A stretch of DNA of 64,000 nucleotides from Amoebidium appalachense (Eukaryota; Ichthyosporea). The notes under the pieces were generated by a model. That model did not search any database. It worked only from the letters and a program-made list of their open reading frames with translations, and had not been told where the DNA came from. Each line of letters starts with the position of its first letter. Position 1 is the stretch's first letter. Positions 54,700 to 63,205 of the stretch are shown piece after piece. Both the position numbers and the translations under genes were made by a program. The stretch lies in assembly GCA_963693365.1 (NCBI GenBank), contig CAVNZM010000002.1, forward strand, positions 13,020,001 to 13,084,000, read 5' to 3'.

Positions 54700-55011
54700 T
54701 CACACCCCAACACAGTTTAACTCCTGGGTTTCCAAACATTGTAGTTTGCGAATGTGTGTTTCCATCTCCACCTTGACGCATTCGGCCCGCAGCTTGACAC
54801 GCTGTGCATTAAGCTTTTCAATTTGCGCTTCCACCAATCTGCATTCCGCTCGAAGGATCATTGCCTTTGCTTGGGCTTGTCGCAGAATAGGGTCGTTAAC
54901 CATCATGTATCTTTCATAACGTGCCAGTTCAGAATCGCGCATGACAACATCAGACGCACAAGGAACGACTGTATTGTATGCTGGTGGCGGACTCCGAGGT
55001 GTGGTGGCCAT
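54700..55011 (-). CDS. Small coiled-coil protein with PPxY motif
   Basis: 103 aa. N-terminus has PPAY at residues 9-12, in a context (PPAYNTV) close to PPSYTTV of the convergent neighbour. Residues 40-95 form one long amphipathic helix, likely a coiled coil. PPxY binds WW domains of NEDD4-type ubiquitin ligases and serves as a budding motif in many enveloped viruses. Confidence 0.55.
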   Translation of the reverse strand: MATTPRSPPPAYNTVVPCASDVVMRDSELARYERYMMVNDPILRQAQAKAMILRAECRLVEAQIEKLNAQRVKLRAECVKVEMETHIRKLQCLETQELNCVGV

Positions 55012-55074
55012 CTATTTATATGCAGATTATTTTTTGCGGTGCCCCCTTTTTTTTTCTACGCTTAACACAGGCAA

Positions 55075-55722
55075 ATGCCTAGTCAAAGCCAAAAATACAT
55101 AGGAGAAGACTATGCTGATCCAAAGTCACAAACTGCAAAGATAAACCACCTTGAGCCTGTGTACTCAAAAAATGGGATGCTACTGACCATGAAAGAGGTT
55201 AGGGAGGATGGGTCTGTGTGGTACAATGCCACTTTGTATTTTAAACAATATGGTACAACATTTTCAAATTGGCTCAAGCTACAGAAAGTACAAAAAATCG
55301 TTGGTGGATTAAATGAAAACGTTGACTACAGCATGTACCATTACAAAGGGATGTACCATGATTACCTCAGGGGAACATGGGTCAAGGATACTCTCGCAAA
55401 ATATATGATGTTGTATCATGGGCAAAAAGCAAGCCCAATCTACAGGGAAGCCATGATTCAACATGCTTTAGCGGAAAAAGAAGATGGAAAACGAGAGATT
55501 TGCACTGCAACTGGGCCAGTAGATGTGATCACAGCGACCCATGTCATCGAAGTTAAGAGGGGTAAGCGTTGGAAAGAGGCTGTGGGTCAGATAATGGTGG
55601 ATCGACTTCATTTTCCTCACCTTCAGCCTCGTCTGCACTTTTTTGATGTTTCGGAAAACGAAAAGGAACAAATCGAATGGGTTTGCTCTGCATACAATAT
55701 CATGGTTACATACGAAGAGTAG
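55075..55722 (+). CDS. KilA-N protein with PD-(D/E)XK nuclease domain
   Basis: 215 aa. Residues 38-116 form a KilA-N domain (DGSVWYNATLYFKQYG, then GTWVKDTLAKYMM). Residues 140-212 have D150 (GPVDVIT), E159-V-K161 (HVIEVKRG) and a Q-rich helix after it (EAVGQIMVD), the order of a restriction-endonuclease-like active site. The two-domain combination suggests a DNA-binding nuclease. The AT-rich, A-ending codon usage differs sharply from its GC-rich neighbours, pointing to separate acquisition. Confidence 0.75.
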   Translation: MPSQSQKYIGEDYADPKSQTAKINHLEPVYSKNGMLLTMKEVREDGSVWYNATLYFKQYGTTFSNWLKLQKVQKIVGGLNENVDYSMYHYKGMYHDYLRGTWVKDTLAKYMMLYHGQKASPIYREAMIQHALAEKEDGKREICTATGPVDVITATHVIEVKRGKRWKEAVGQIMVDRLHFPHLQPRLHFFDVSENEKEQIEWVCSAYNIMVTYEE

Positions 55723-55742
55723 TAAACGACGATCCGCAAACC

Positions 55743-55750
55743 TATATAAG
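55743..55750 (+). promoter_or_regulatory. TATA-like box of the resolvase gene
   Basis: TATATAAG, 35 bp before the ATG at 55778. Confidence 0.5.
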
Positions 55751-55777
55751 TAGCTGAATACCCACCCCACCCTCACA

Positions 55778-56386
55778 ATGCGTGTGGCCGCCATCGACGT
55801 CGGCTTCCTGAACCTGGTGGTGTGCGTGCTCAGCACGACCGACGACCCCGCCACGCCCTTCATCATCCACACGTGGGACCGCTGGCTCGTGGGCAACCCG
55901 GACACCACGGCCACGGTGCTGGTCGAGCTGCTGCTGCGCCGGCTGCACGAGGACCGCGCGCTGTTCGCGGACGTCGACATGGTCGTCATCGAGCGCCAGA
56001 TGGTCACCAAGCTGAGCGTGCTGGCGCACGCGCTGCAGGCGTACTTCCTCACCCTCAGATTGACCAATGGCCACGGGCCCGGCGTGGTGCTGCAGCACGG
56101 CACGCGCAAGAACCAGTGCGGGGCGTGGCTCGCCCGCCACGGAATGGCTCCGGCGGAGACGGGCAAGGCGGCGTATGCTGTGTACAAGCGGCGTGCGGTG
56201 GTCGACACGCAGCAAGCGCTCAAGCTGCAGAGTGAGCAGGGGTGGCGGGACAAGTTTGCGCGGGAGGGCAAGAAGGACGACATGGCGGACGCGCTGCTGC
56301 ACGGGCTGTGGTACCTGTTCTGTCGGACCCAGAAAGGGGGGTCACGCTGGGGGCATATGCAGGCAAACGGACAGTGTACAAAATAA
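55778..56386 (+). CDS. Holliday junction resolvase, poxvirus A22/RuvC-like
   Basis: 202 aa, RNase H fold. Acidic active-site residues are visible: D7 (AAIDVGFLNL), E72 (DMVVIERQM) and D168 with D171 (KKDDMADALLHG). This resolvase family is shared by poxviruses, iridoviruses, mimiviruses and other large DNA viruses and resolves branched replication and concatemer intermediates. It is the clearest replication-related gene of the block. The stop codon overlaps AATAAA (56382-56387). All catalytic residues are present, so the gene looks functional. Confidence 0.85.
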   Translation: MRVAAIDVGFLNLVVCVLSTTDDPATPFIIHTWDRWLVGNPDTTATVLVELLLRRLHEDRALFADVDMVVIERQMVTKLSVLAHALQAYFLTLRLTNGHGPGVVLQHGTRKNQCGAWLARHGMAPAETGKAAYAVYKRRAVVDTQQALKLQSEQGWRDKFAREGKKDDMADALLHGLWYLFCRTQKGGSRWGHMQANGQCTK

Positions 56387-56396
56387 AATTGGCAAT

Positions 56397-56600
56397 TCAT
56401 CTCTTTATTGCTTTCTCATAGACCGGCTTCCGGTCCCATGGACCGGAGGTAGAGATTGGCCCGTTGGTTGTCTGTGTCGAGCTTGACTGCATATCTGCAC
56501 TGCAGATTTTCCCCTCCAACTTAGCAATGAGTTCCTTTGTCCCCTTCAACTTGTACCAATCAAACCAAAACTGTCTGCGCCCCCCACCCCGGGCTGTCAC
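56397..56600 (-). pseudogene. KilA-N relic
   Basis: 67 codons. WFDWYKLKGTKELIAKLEGK matches the middle of the KilA-N domain (compare SNWYRLKGARDLVEGLE at 54199). The start of the domain and the rest of the gene are missing. Of the whole 345-bp interval between 56387 and 56732 only this is recognisable. Confidence 0.6.
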
Positions 56601-56732
56601 AGTGGTACCTGTTCTGCAGGCCTGGGTGGTCGGGGAAGATGTAAGAATAAAGCGCTTTATTTCATGGAGACTGTAATGCTACACGGATGACAATTAACCT
56701 AGCTCAGGGTATGAAAAAGCATGCCTGAGAAA

Positions 56733-58289
56733 TCAACAGCCCAGTCTGGGCTGCACGCTGGCGGGGACCAGCCCCTCGTATGCGTTCCTGAACACCTGCG
56801 CCGTGTACTTGAACTCGGCAACCTCTGGGCTGTGGGGTACCTCCCGCTCCAGCCAAACCGCCGTGGCCAAGATGATGGTGTAGGCCTGGCGGGCAGTGAT
56901 CTCTGTGGACATGACCGCACGTCCCCAGCCGAGTGCTGAGCGCAGCTTGATGGCGCGCTGGATAGCCATGTCAGCTCCGATGACCCCCACCACTGCCGTG
57001 TCGGGCTTGTCGGTGTAGATGTCCACGTTCAGCACCTCGAGTACATAGCGGCGCACGAGTCCAACAGAGCCCTTGGTAGACCCTCCAAACATGGCGGCGG
57101 TGACGCTGCGGGGAAGGTTGTACAGGCGGTCACGCAGGAAGGGGTTGCCTGTGCCACCGAGGGCGGAGCTGTCCGGGTCCTCGGGTAGGATGCGGGGGGT
57201 GAAGGCCTGGGCCGTGCTGTTGAGGGCGCTGGTGAGGCGGGCCACGTGGGACTTGCTGTACTCGATGATGAGCTGCTGCTGCTCAATGAGGGTGTCCCGG
57301 TCTCGGATGGTCTTGTTGCGCTCCTCGATGGTAATGTTCCGGTCCTCGATTGTGCGCTGCATGTTCTGGAGCAGCGTCTGCCAGTAGGCAGCCCCGTGCT
57401 CCTCGGATCCCCCGGCACCCCCGTTCTCCACGTACTCCCCGAACAGGCGAGCGCCGCTGCCCTCGGGGAGGGACTCCTGAAGACGACGGTTGGCGCGCAC
57501 CTCGTCAACCAAAGTCTCGTCACCACCCAGGTAGCGCACGATGAGCTCAGCGGCCGCAGCCTTGAAAGCAGCAACCTTGGGACCGGTCAGGGCCAGGATG
57601 ATGCGCACCAGCTGCTTAGCATCGGCAATTGGGGTTGAACGCTCCTGATCGACCCACTCCGAAAGCTGGAGTGAGTTAATCAGTCCGGGTTCGGCCACTG
57701 TCAGCTCGTTGATCTTTTGATGTGGGTTGCCATAGCCAATCGCAACGAGCACATCAAACACATCCGCCTTCCGGGGCACGGTGTTGGTGCAGCGGATGGT
57801 CTTGCCGCTCCAGTCACCACCACCCTCTCCGAACTTGAACAGGGTCGCGGCCAGCCCGTCGCCGTCGAGGTCCATGCCCGGAACCGCCGTGGGCAGCTGG
57901 CGCATGGCTTCGGCAAGGGCCTTGTTGTCCGCCACCTTCCAGATGCTGATGGAGGGGTCGCCGAGTACACCACGCACGGAGGTGGCGTGCACCTGTTCAC
58001 GCAGGCGGACGAGGGACAGGGTCTTGCCGGACGGCAGGGTGCGGGTGTCCTGGGCGACAACCCCAAATCGCTTGGTGTCGCCGAGGGCTGTGGCGGCACG
58101 CTCGTGCAGGTCGGTGTGGTCGGAGAGGAGCGCCCAGTAGCGGATGCGGGAGCGCTCGGGGTCAAGCAGAAGGGTGCGGATGGTGTCCTCAAGGGATGCG
58201 TTCTCCTCCATACTGTCGTCCGTGTCCATGCTGTCGATGTTGTCGCTCTGCATGTTGTTGTTGATGTCCATGTTCTGGGTTGTCTCCAT
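56733..58289 (-). CDS. BRO/MSV199-like family protein B, 518 aa
   Basis: Start at 58289, 52 bp after a TATA box. Acidic N-terminus (SMDTDDSMEE). Residues about 268-292 have the family signature VRYLGGDETLVDEVRANRR, matching GGDETLVEDIERNR at 62021 and LLSGDVSLIPEIEA at 46561. Residues about 335-395 are a coiled coil with an IEDRN/IEERN/IRDRD repeat. The C-terminal 120 residues are helical and unlike the other members. Function unknown, DNA binding likely by family. Confidence 0.6.
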   Translation of the reverse strand: METTQNMDINNNMQSDNIDSMDTDDSMEENASLEDTIRTLLLDPERSRIRYWALLSDHTDLHERAATALGDTKRFGVVAQDTRTLPSGKTLSLVRLREQVHATSVRGVLGDPSISIWKVADNKALAEAMRQLPTAVPGMDLDGDGLAATLFKFGEGGGDWSGKTIRCTNTVPRKADVFDVLVAIGYGNPHQKINELTVAEPGLINSLQLSEWVDQERSTPIADAKQLVRIILALTGPKVAAFKAAAAELIVRYLGGDETLVDEVRANRRLQESLPEGSGARLFGEYVENGGAGGSEEHGAAYWQTLLQNMQRTIEDRNITIEERNKTIRDRDTLIEQQQLIIEYSKSHVARLTSALNSTAQAFTPRILPEDPDSSALGGTGNPFLRDRLYNLPRSVTAAMFGGSTKGSVGLVRRYVLEVLNVDIYTDKPDTAVVGVIGADMAIQRAIKLRSALGWGRAVMSTEITARQAYTIILATAVWLEREVPHSPEVAEFKYTAQVFRNAYEGLVPASVQPRLGC

Positions 58290-58334
58290 CTTGATGGTTG
58301 CTGCAGAATGATGAATTATGGTCTGGACTGCTCC

Positions 58335-58341
58335 TTTTATA
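58335..58341 (-). promoter_or_regulatory. TATA box of the 58289 start
   Basis: Minus-strand GGTATAAAAGGAG, identical to the core of the other BRO-like promoters. Confidence 0.75.
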
Positions 58342-58508
58342 CCTTCAGGTCTAACCACCGATGGTGCCAAAATCGATGGTGATGGTGAGTTTGGGCACCA
58401 AACTAATGAACCCTGAATTTCAGGGATGATGATTATTGTGTCATTCGGATGTTGATCACAATTGTCGGACGACCCGACAACAGCGAACACATATCTGACC
58501 GCACAATA

Positions 58509-58590
58509 TTATCTGCACTGCAGATTTTTCCGTCCAACTTGGCAATGAGCTGCTTTGTCCCCTTCAGCTCGTACCAATCAAACCACGCGT
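58509..58590 (-). pseudogene. Second copy of the KilA-N relic
   Basis: About 80 bp match the relic at 56489-56572 at roughly nine of ten positions (for example ATCTGCACTGCAGATTTT in both). It lies in the 355-bp interval upstream of protein B, which otherwise holds only its promoter. Confidence 0.6.
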
Positions 58591-58644
58591 ATCTGTCACA
58601 TAATTAGTATGAAAGAGAAGCAAGCCAGAGATATCACAGATATA

Positions 58645-60156
58645 TCACACACTTGCATTCGGAGTTGTCGATGCTGCGATCCCGATGTCTTCCACAAGCC
58701 GCTCCCCATCCCTGCGCCTCGGCAGTCCTGCGGCTTCAAGCTCGGCATCGGTCAACACGACCGTTTTCTTGGTTATTACCTCTCGTATTACCTGTCTGTA
58801 CCGTGGGTCATCAAGATTCGGCTGCACCACATCTATCTCTCCTCCATGCATCTTAGCCCAGTAGAGTTCGGTCAGTTGCTTCCCGTACAGGGACAACACG
58901 GCCCCGATTTTGTAGACTGCCCGGAATCCTCTGTCCACCTTCTCAAGCTTTGTCGTTATATGATTGCAGACCCGTTCCCCAATGGTGTTTCCATTGCCCG
59001 GTTGGGAACCCCAGTCGAAGCTTGACGTGCGCAGGAGTATGTAGACCATCAACCAGGAGGCACATGCCGAGTCGTGTATTTCGTTTCTATCGACAAGCCC
59101 CTCATACAAAACCCTCCCAAAACTTGTCTGAAGGCTCTTACATACAGATTCGTGTTGGTAGGTGCGCAGAACTTTCGAGCTTCCAGTGTAACCGGCCCCC
59201 TCAAGGAACATACAGAGGGCGTCAGCGATTAGCCCTGCCGGGGCAGACATGTTAAAGCACTCAACCACCTTGACTTGCGAATCGATAATGATAACAGAAG
59301 CATGCTCTGGGCTCGACACATGCATTATATAGTAGCGCTCACGCTCTTGGCTTTTCAGCCAGGAAGAGAGGTTCGACACAGATGCTTTCGAGCATCTGAA
59401 ACCCCACTTTCCTGCTGACACCTTCCAAGTGGACATTTTACCATTGTCCGTCACAACACCGAGTGCTGGTGTGGACTTGGGGACAGCATCACCATTATAC
59501 TCTATTTTGAGGGATGTGCCAGGGGAAAAACGAACAGATTTTGGCAGATAGGTTTGCAGCAGTACGAAGGTGTTGTCCCGAGACATGACGCCACACCCTG
59601 CCACAGCCGGTGAGGCTTCAACGGAGCCAACCCCAATCAGCTCGGCCAGTGACTTCTGAAGATCAACGAGGCCGTTGTACCAGTCAAATAGAAGTGGCCA
59701 CGTTTTTTGTATGTCCTCCATCATGTCCGAGGGCGTAGGTCTTCCAGGGACAATAGCCTGTTTGTACTTTTCGGCCACGTAGGGGGCACACTTCACCACA
59801 ATCGACCCGAAACGGTGCTTCCGCTGGTCCACGAGAAACCGGCTTTTTGAATCATACCTTACAGCAAACTTGTATTCCGTACCCGCTGTTTGACGCATAC
59901 AAATAAACAACAATCTGTAGCCACCCAGCCCTGCTTCAAAAACCAGAGATGTAACACAGGTCAGACAGACTGGTTCGACATCATTTTGAGTGCTCCACAA
60001 GTTGATGGAGAGACAGACGTCCTCCATAGCCCACTTGTATGTCTGGGTGTTGCGGGGTTTCAGATGTGCGTCTTCCAACTTGAAATGTTGGGTATTGCGT
60101 TTGACAAACTTGAAGAAGCAGTGGGGCTTTACCGACAATGTCTGTGTTGAAGCCAT
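58645..60156 (-). CDS. Putative cysteine protease, adenain/Ulp1-like order
   Basis: 503 aa. Residues 280-380 show H285 (SPEHASVIIID), an acidic residue at 292 or 299 (VVECF), then C365 in HDSACASWLMVYILL. This His, Asp/Glu, Cys order with flanking strands is that of adenain/C48-type proteases, which many large DNA viruses use to mature virion proteins. The N-terminal 170 residues are unlike anything I recognise. No coiled coil or membrane segment. The call is based on motif order alone. Confidence 0.4.
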   Translation of the reverse strand: MASTQTLSVKPHCFFKFVKRNTQHFKLEDAHLKPRNTQTYKWAMEDVCLSINLWSTQNDVEPVCLTCVTSLVFEAGLGGYRLLFICMRQTAGTEYKFAVRYDSKSRFLVDQRKHRFGSIVVKCAPYVAEKYKQAIVPGRPTPSDMMEDIQKTWPLLFDWYNGLVDLQKSLAELIGVGSVEASPAVAGCGVMSRDNTFVLLQTYLPKSVRFSPGTSLKIEYNGDAVPKSTPALGVVTDNGKMSTWKVSAGKWGFRCSKASVSNLSSWLKSQERERYYIMHVSSPEHASVIIIDSQVKVVECFNMSAPAGLIADALCMFLEGAGYTGSSKVLRTYQHESVCKSLQTSFGRVLYEGLVDRNEIHDSACASWLMVYILLRTSSFDWGSQPGNGNTIGERVCNHITTKLEKVDRGFRAVYKIGAVLSLYGKQLTELYWAKMHGGEIDVVQPNLDDPRYRQVIREVITKKTVVLTDAELEAAGLPRRRDGERLVEDIGIAASTTPNASV

Positions 60157-60283
60157 CTACACAACAGCCGAATTTTTCGACATATGGGTGGTTCCCTGGG
60201 ACAGTTTCGGGTGGGTTCCTGCGCGGGGCTGGGGGGAGGGAGGGGGATTGCGTCCATTCTGTGACCGATATATGCAAAAGAGT

Positions 60284-60693
60284 TTATATGCCTGCTGCAC
60301 CGATGCCGGCAGGCTTGACGCAGCAGAAGTCCGGCGCGCACGGCATCGACGTGGCCCTGCGCCGCTTGCACCGCAGCACCCCGCCGGTCTTGGGGTCCGG
60401 TCGGTAGAGGTTGCAGCCCACAAACTGGTTGCACGGCACGAGCGACGGATTCTGCGGCACCACCGTGCGGCACAGCCACCCGCACCCCACCCCCGGCACC
60501 GGCACCTGCGAGCACACGGGCGCTGCGGTGGCCGTCTGCGCAACGAGCCGTGTGCATCTGGATGGTTGGGTGAGGGTGGGCGTCGGGGTGGTTGGCGCCG
60601 GCGTCGGGGGGGGGCCGTCACGGTCACGTAGCTGGCGGCGGCGGCGGCGGCTTGTGCAAGTAGAGCAACGAGCGCGTACATTACCGTGTGCAT
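60284..60693 (-). pseudogene. Secreted Cys-rich protein, frameshifted at a G run
   Basis: The start at 60693 gives a signal peptide (MHTVMYALVALLAQAAAAAA). About 25 codons in, at a nine-G run near 60609-60617, the frame must change to reach a Thr/Pro-rich linker and a domain with about ten cysteines (CGWLC, CNQFVGC, CCVK) ending at 60284. A one-base homopolymer length error in the assembly is the simplest cause; a true mutation is the alternative. Family unknown. Confidence 0.55.
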
Positions 60694-60991
60694 GGATAAT
60701 AGTTGTGGGGGCAGGGGTGTTCTTGTTTGTTGGGGGGTGGGGGGCGGGAGGTCCCAGAGCTGGTTGTGTTCTATTTATTGGGGCCTGCCCTCTGTTTGAA
60801 GAAACGAAACTTTGAAGGTATGTCGTTGGGCTACTGCGATTGAAGAAACGAAACTTTGAAGGCATGTCGTTGGGTCCGGAACAGCAGGCGACAACTTCCC
60901 TCCCTTACCAAACGAGCAATTGGTCACTTTGACCAATTGGTCCCCTGTCGTATCCAATAGATGCTGGTTGGTGTGCCTCGGCCACTATAAA
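60694..60991. other. Intergenic interval with repeat and relic
   Basis: Holds a 44-bp direct repeat (units start at 60796 and 60840, core AAGAAACGAAACTTTGAAGG) and, at 60877-60942 on the minus strand, about 22 codons (VTNCSFGKGGKLSPAVP) matching VKMTDCHFGTGGKPSPGVP in the 62021 gene. The relic is too short to be functional. Confidence 0.6.
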
Positions 60992-61909
60992 CTACACAAC
61001 GTGCTTCGCCAGGAAGCTCACAGGGTACAGCTTGACCGTGCGCACGTCCCCGTTGACCACCATCTGCGTCGTCTCGGGCTCGCACCCCATCTCGTCACGC
61101 CAGGCCTTGCTGACCATGCGGCCGAGCGCAGAGGCGGATTTGCACTTGATGCCACGGTCGACCACAAACTTCCCCACCGTGACATAGTCGGAGAGGGTGG
61201 TGCCTTCGATGGCTCGCAGACCCTGGTTGGGGAGCAGCATGTTGGAGACCGAGTCGTTGACGAGCTGACGCATGCGCGGGTCACGGTCCAGCCCCAGGCG
61301 CTCAAGCAGCGCCTCGTACTGGACGAGGTTGTCCATAGCCATCTTCTGGTTCTCCCTCTCGAGACGCGTGATCTCCGCCTCCTCCCGGCGCAGACGCAGC
61401 CTCCGCTCCTCCTCCAGCTCCTCGCGGCGGCGCTTGCGGTCAGGGGTCTCGTCCGTGCCGTTGCGGAAGAACTCGCGCTCCTCGGGGGTGCTGTTGTCGT
61501 AGCGGGCCTCGATCTCCTCGATGAGAAGCAAATCGCCAGAGAGGAGGCGCGCCATGTACTGGGCAGAAGTCTTACGGAAATCATGAGCGCGCTTGCCAGG
61601 GAGCAGGTAGATGATCTCGAGGAGGGTGCGGAAGGGGGCAACCGGGGTAAGTTTGCCAGTGCCATTGATCCGGACTTGGGGACACAGAGTCCCCATCTTT
61701 TCCTCGAGTTGTTTGTAGTCATCGGACAACTGAATTCGCTGCCACGACTTCTTGGCCGCTTCGTTGCTCTCCAAGATCAGCTGCAGAACATCGAGGACGC
61801 TCGCCATCTTGCTGGCTTTGTCGACGCGGACCGTTGCATCCTTGAACTGGGGGAACTCCTTCCACAGAAGCGACATGTCCACCTTTGAGTTGCTCTGTCC
61901 GGTAGCCAT
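60992..61909 (-). CDS. BRO/MSV199-like family protein C
   Basis: 305 aa, the closest paralogue of protein A at 46561: the central stretch from ARYDNSTPEEREFF through the charged KRRREELEEERRLRLRR helix is nearly identical. The signature region (LPGKRAHDFRKT, LLSGDLLLIEEIEA) and the last 100 residues are also shared. The N-terminus differs (MATGQSNSKVD). The promoter and leader are almost identical to those at 63646. Confidence 0.65.
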   Translation of the reverse strand: MATGQSNSKVDMSLLWKEFPQFKDATVRVDKASKMASVLDVLQLILESNEAAKKSWQRIQLSDDYKQLEEKMGTLCPQVRINGTGKLTPVAPFRTLLEIIYLLPGKRAHDFRKTSAQYMARLLSGDLLLIEEIEARYDNSTPEEREFFRNGTDETPDRKRRREELEEERRLRLRREEAEITRLERENQKMAMDNLVQYEALLERLGLDRDPRMRQLVNDSVSNMLLPNQGLRAIEGTTLSDYVTVGKFVVDRGIKCKSASALGRMVSKAWRDEMGCEPETTQMVVNGDVRTVKLYPVSFLAKHVV

Positions 61910-61947
61910 GCTGTGTCAGACTGACCCCAGGTGGCCGTGTGTGCTCC

Positions 61948-61954
61948 TTTTATA
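61948..61954 (-). promoter_or_regulatory. TATA box of the 61909 start
   Basis: 45 bp before the ATG, within about 75 bp that are repeated almost perfectly upstream of 63646. Confidence 0.75.
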
Positions 61955-62020
61955 CCTGCGCGTGGCGCCCTCAGTCGTGCTGAGGGCAGGTTGGTGCTTA
62001 TCCATTGAAATGTCGTGGGG

Positions 62021-63205
62021 CTACTGTGCTTGCTCCTGGCTGGCTTTCTTGAACACGCTGATGACGAGGTCCCTTGTCAAGTCGTCCTCCATGTGTTCCC
62101 TTGCCATCTCCAGCATGGCTCCTGCAAAAGTGACAAAGTCCACACGGAACAGCTCGCGCTCGACGTTCTTGTGTTTGAGTGCCGTGTGCAGACACTTCTC
62201 CGCAAGCGCCAGCTGCTCGGACGGCACGGGCAGCGCAAAGAGCAGGCGCTTGTTGGGTCCCACATGCCACGTACCGGCCTGCTTCATGCGGCCCTTCACG
62301 TCCTTCAGACTGAGTCCGATTTTCAGGCAGGGCGGGTCGCCGTATTCGGACACAAACACGTAGATGCCGGACTGCTGCTTGGTGCACACGTGGTTGGTGA
62401 CCCGGCGCAGCTCCTCGCTGGCATCCTCATATTCGGATGGGATGTGGTCCTGCTTGATGCTGTCTGTTGTCTGGAGCTCCAAAAGCCGGCACTGCGCCTC
62501 GATCTTCAGGCGCTCCTCTCGAATCACACTTCCGCGCTTGTCACACAGAGCGCCTTCCTCACGCATCATCATGATCTCCGTGTACTGAGCAGATTCGGCG
62601 ATGCGCGCCTCCTTGTACAGACTCAGCGCAGTTTCCATCTCGGCCTGGTTGGTCATGAAGTGGGTGATGTCCCCTAGCTTGAGTCTCTTGGGCTCCCTCT
62701 CGGGTGTCCTGTCGGCATCCATTTCTGCTCGCACACTGTCACGCATGAAAGCGTTGGGTCCTGACGGGTTGGCCGCTGCCGCGGCACGGTTGCGCTCGAT
62801 GTCCTCCACGAGAGTTTCGTCTCCACCTTCCAGGCGCGCTATGTCTCGGGCCCACTTGTCGATGATCGCGGAACCATAGCGTGAGCCAGATGCAATCTTG
62901 AAGGTCAGCTTGACCAATGAAGTTGCAGGAACACCAGGAGATGGTTTTCCCCCAGTACCAAAGTGGCAATCGGTCATTTTGACCGATTGCTTGAGGGATG
63001 GGTCTTCGAAGATACGCCGTAGATATCGACCGGCTGCGTCTCTATCCAAACCGCGGACAAGCATGGTATAGTCCACGAGACTCGCCATCTTCACACCATC
63101 AACCTCACACACTCGGATGGCGTGGTCACCTATGCAAATTGTGTCGCCTTTTTTTGCGGCAATCTCGTCTCCAGTCAATACCACATTTGTGTGTTCGGAA
63201 TTCAT
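62021..63205 (-). CDS. BRO-like protein with T5orf172 domain
   Basis: 394 aa from the ATG at 63205, which lies 46 bp after a TATA box. The frame is open further up to 63646, but that part is a duplicate (separate entry). Residues about 95-140 hold the family signature (RLEGGDETLVEDIERNR). A charged helical middle precedes the C-terminal 110 residues, which form a T5orf172/MUG113 domain of the GIY-YIG nuclease clan: GIYVFVSEY, CLKIGLS, then RMKQAG and a long helix. BRO-N-like plus T5orf172 is a common pairing in viruses and phages. Confidence 0.7.
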   Translation of the reverse strand: MNSEHTNVVLTGDEIAAKKGDTICIGDHAIRVCEVDGVKMASLVDYTMLVRGLDRDAAGRYLRRIFEDPSLKQSVKMTDCHFGTGGKPSPGVPATSLVKLTFKIASGSRYGSAIIDKWARDIARLEGGDETLVEDIERNRAAAAANPSGPNAFMRDSVRAEMDADRTPEREPKRLKLGDITHFMTNQAEMETALSLYKEARIAESAQYTEIMMMREEGALCDKRGSVIREERLKIEAQCRLLELQTTDSIKQDHIPSEYEDASEELRRVTNHVCTKQQSGIYVFVSEYGDPPCLKIGLSLKDVKGRMKQAGTWHVGPNKRLLFALPVPSEQLALAEKCLHTALKHKNVERELFRVDFVTFAGAMLEMAREHMEDDLTRDLVISVFKKASQEQAQ

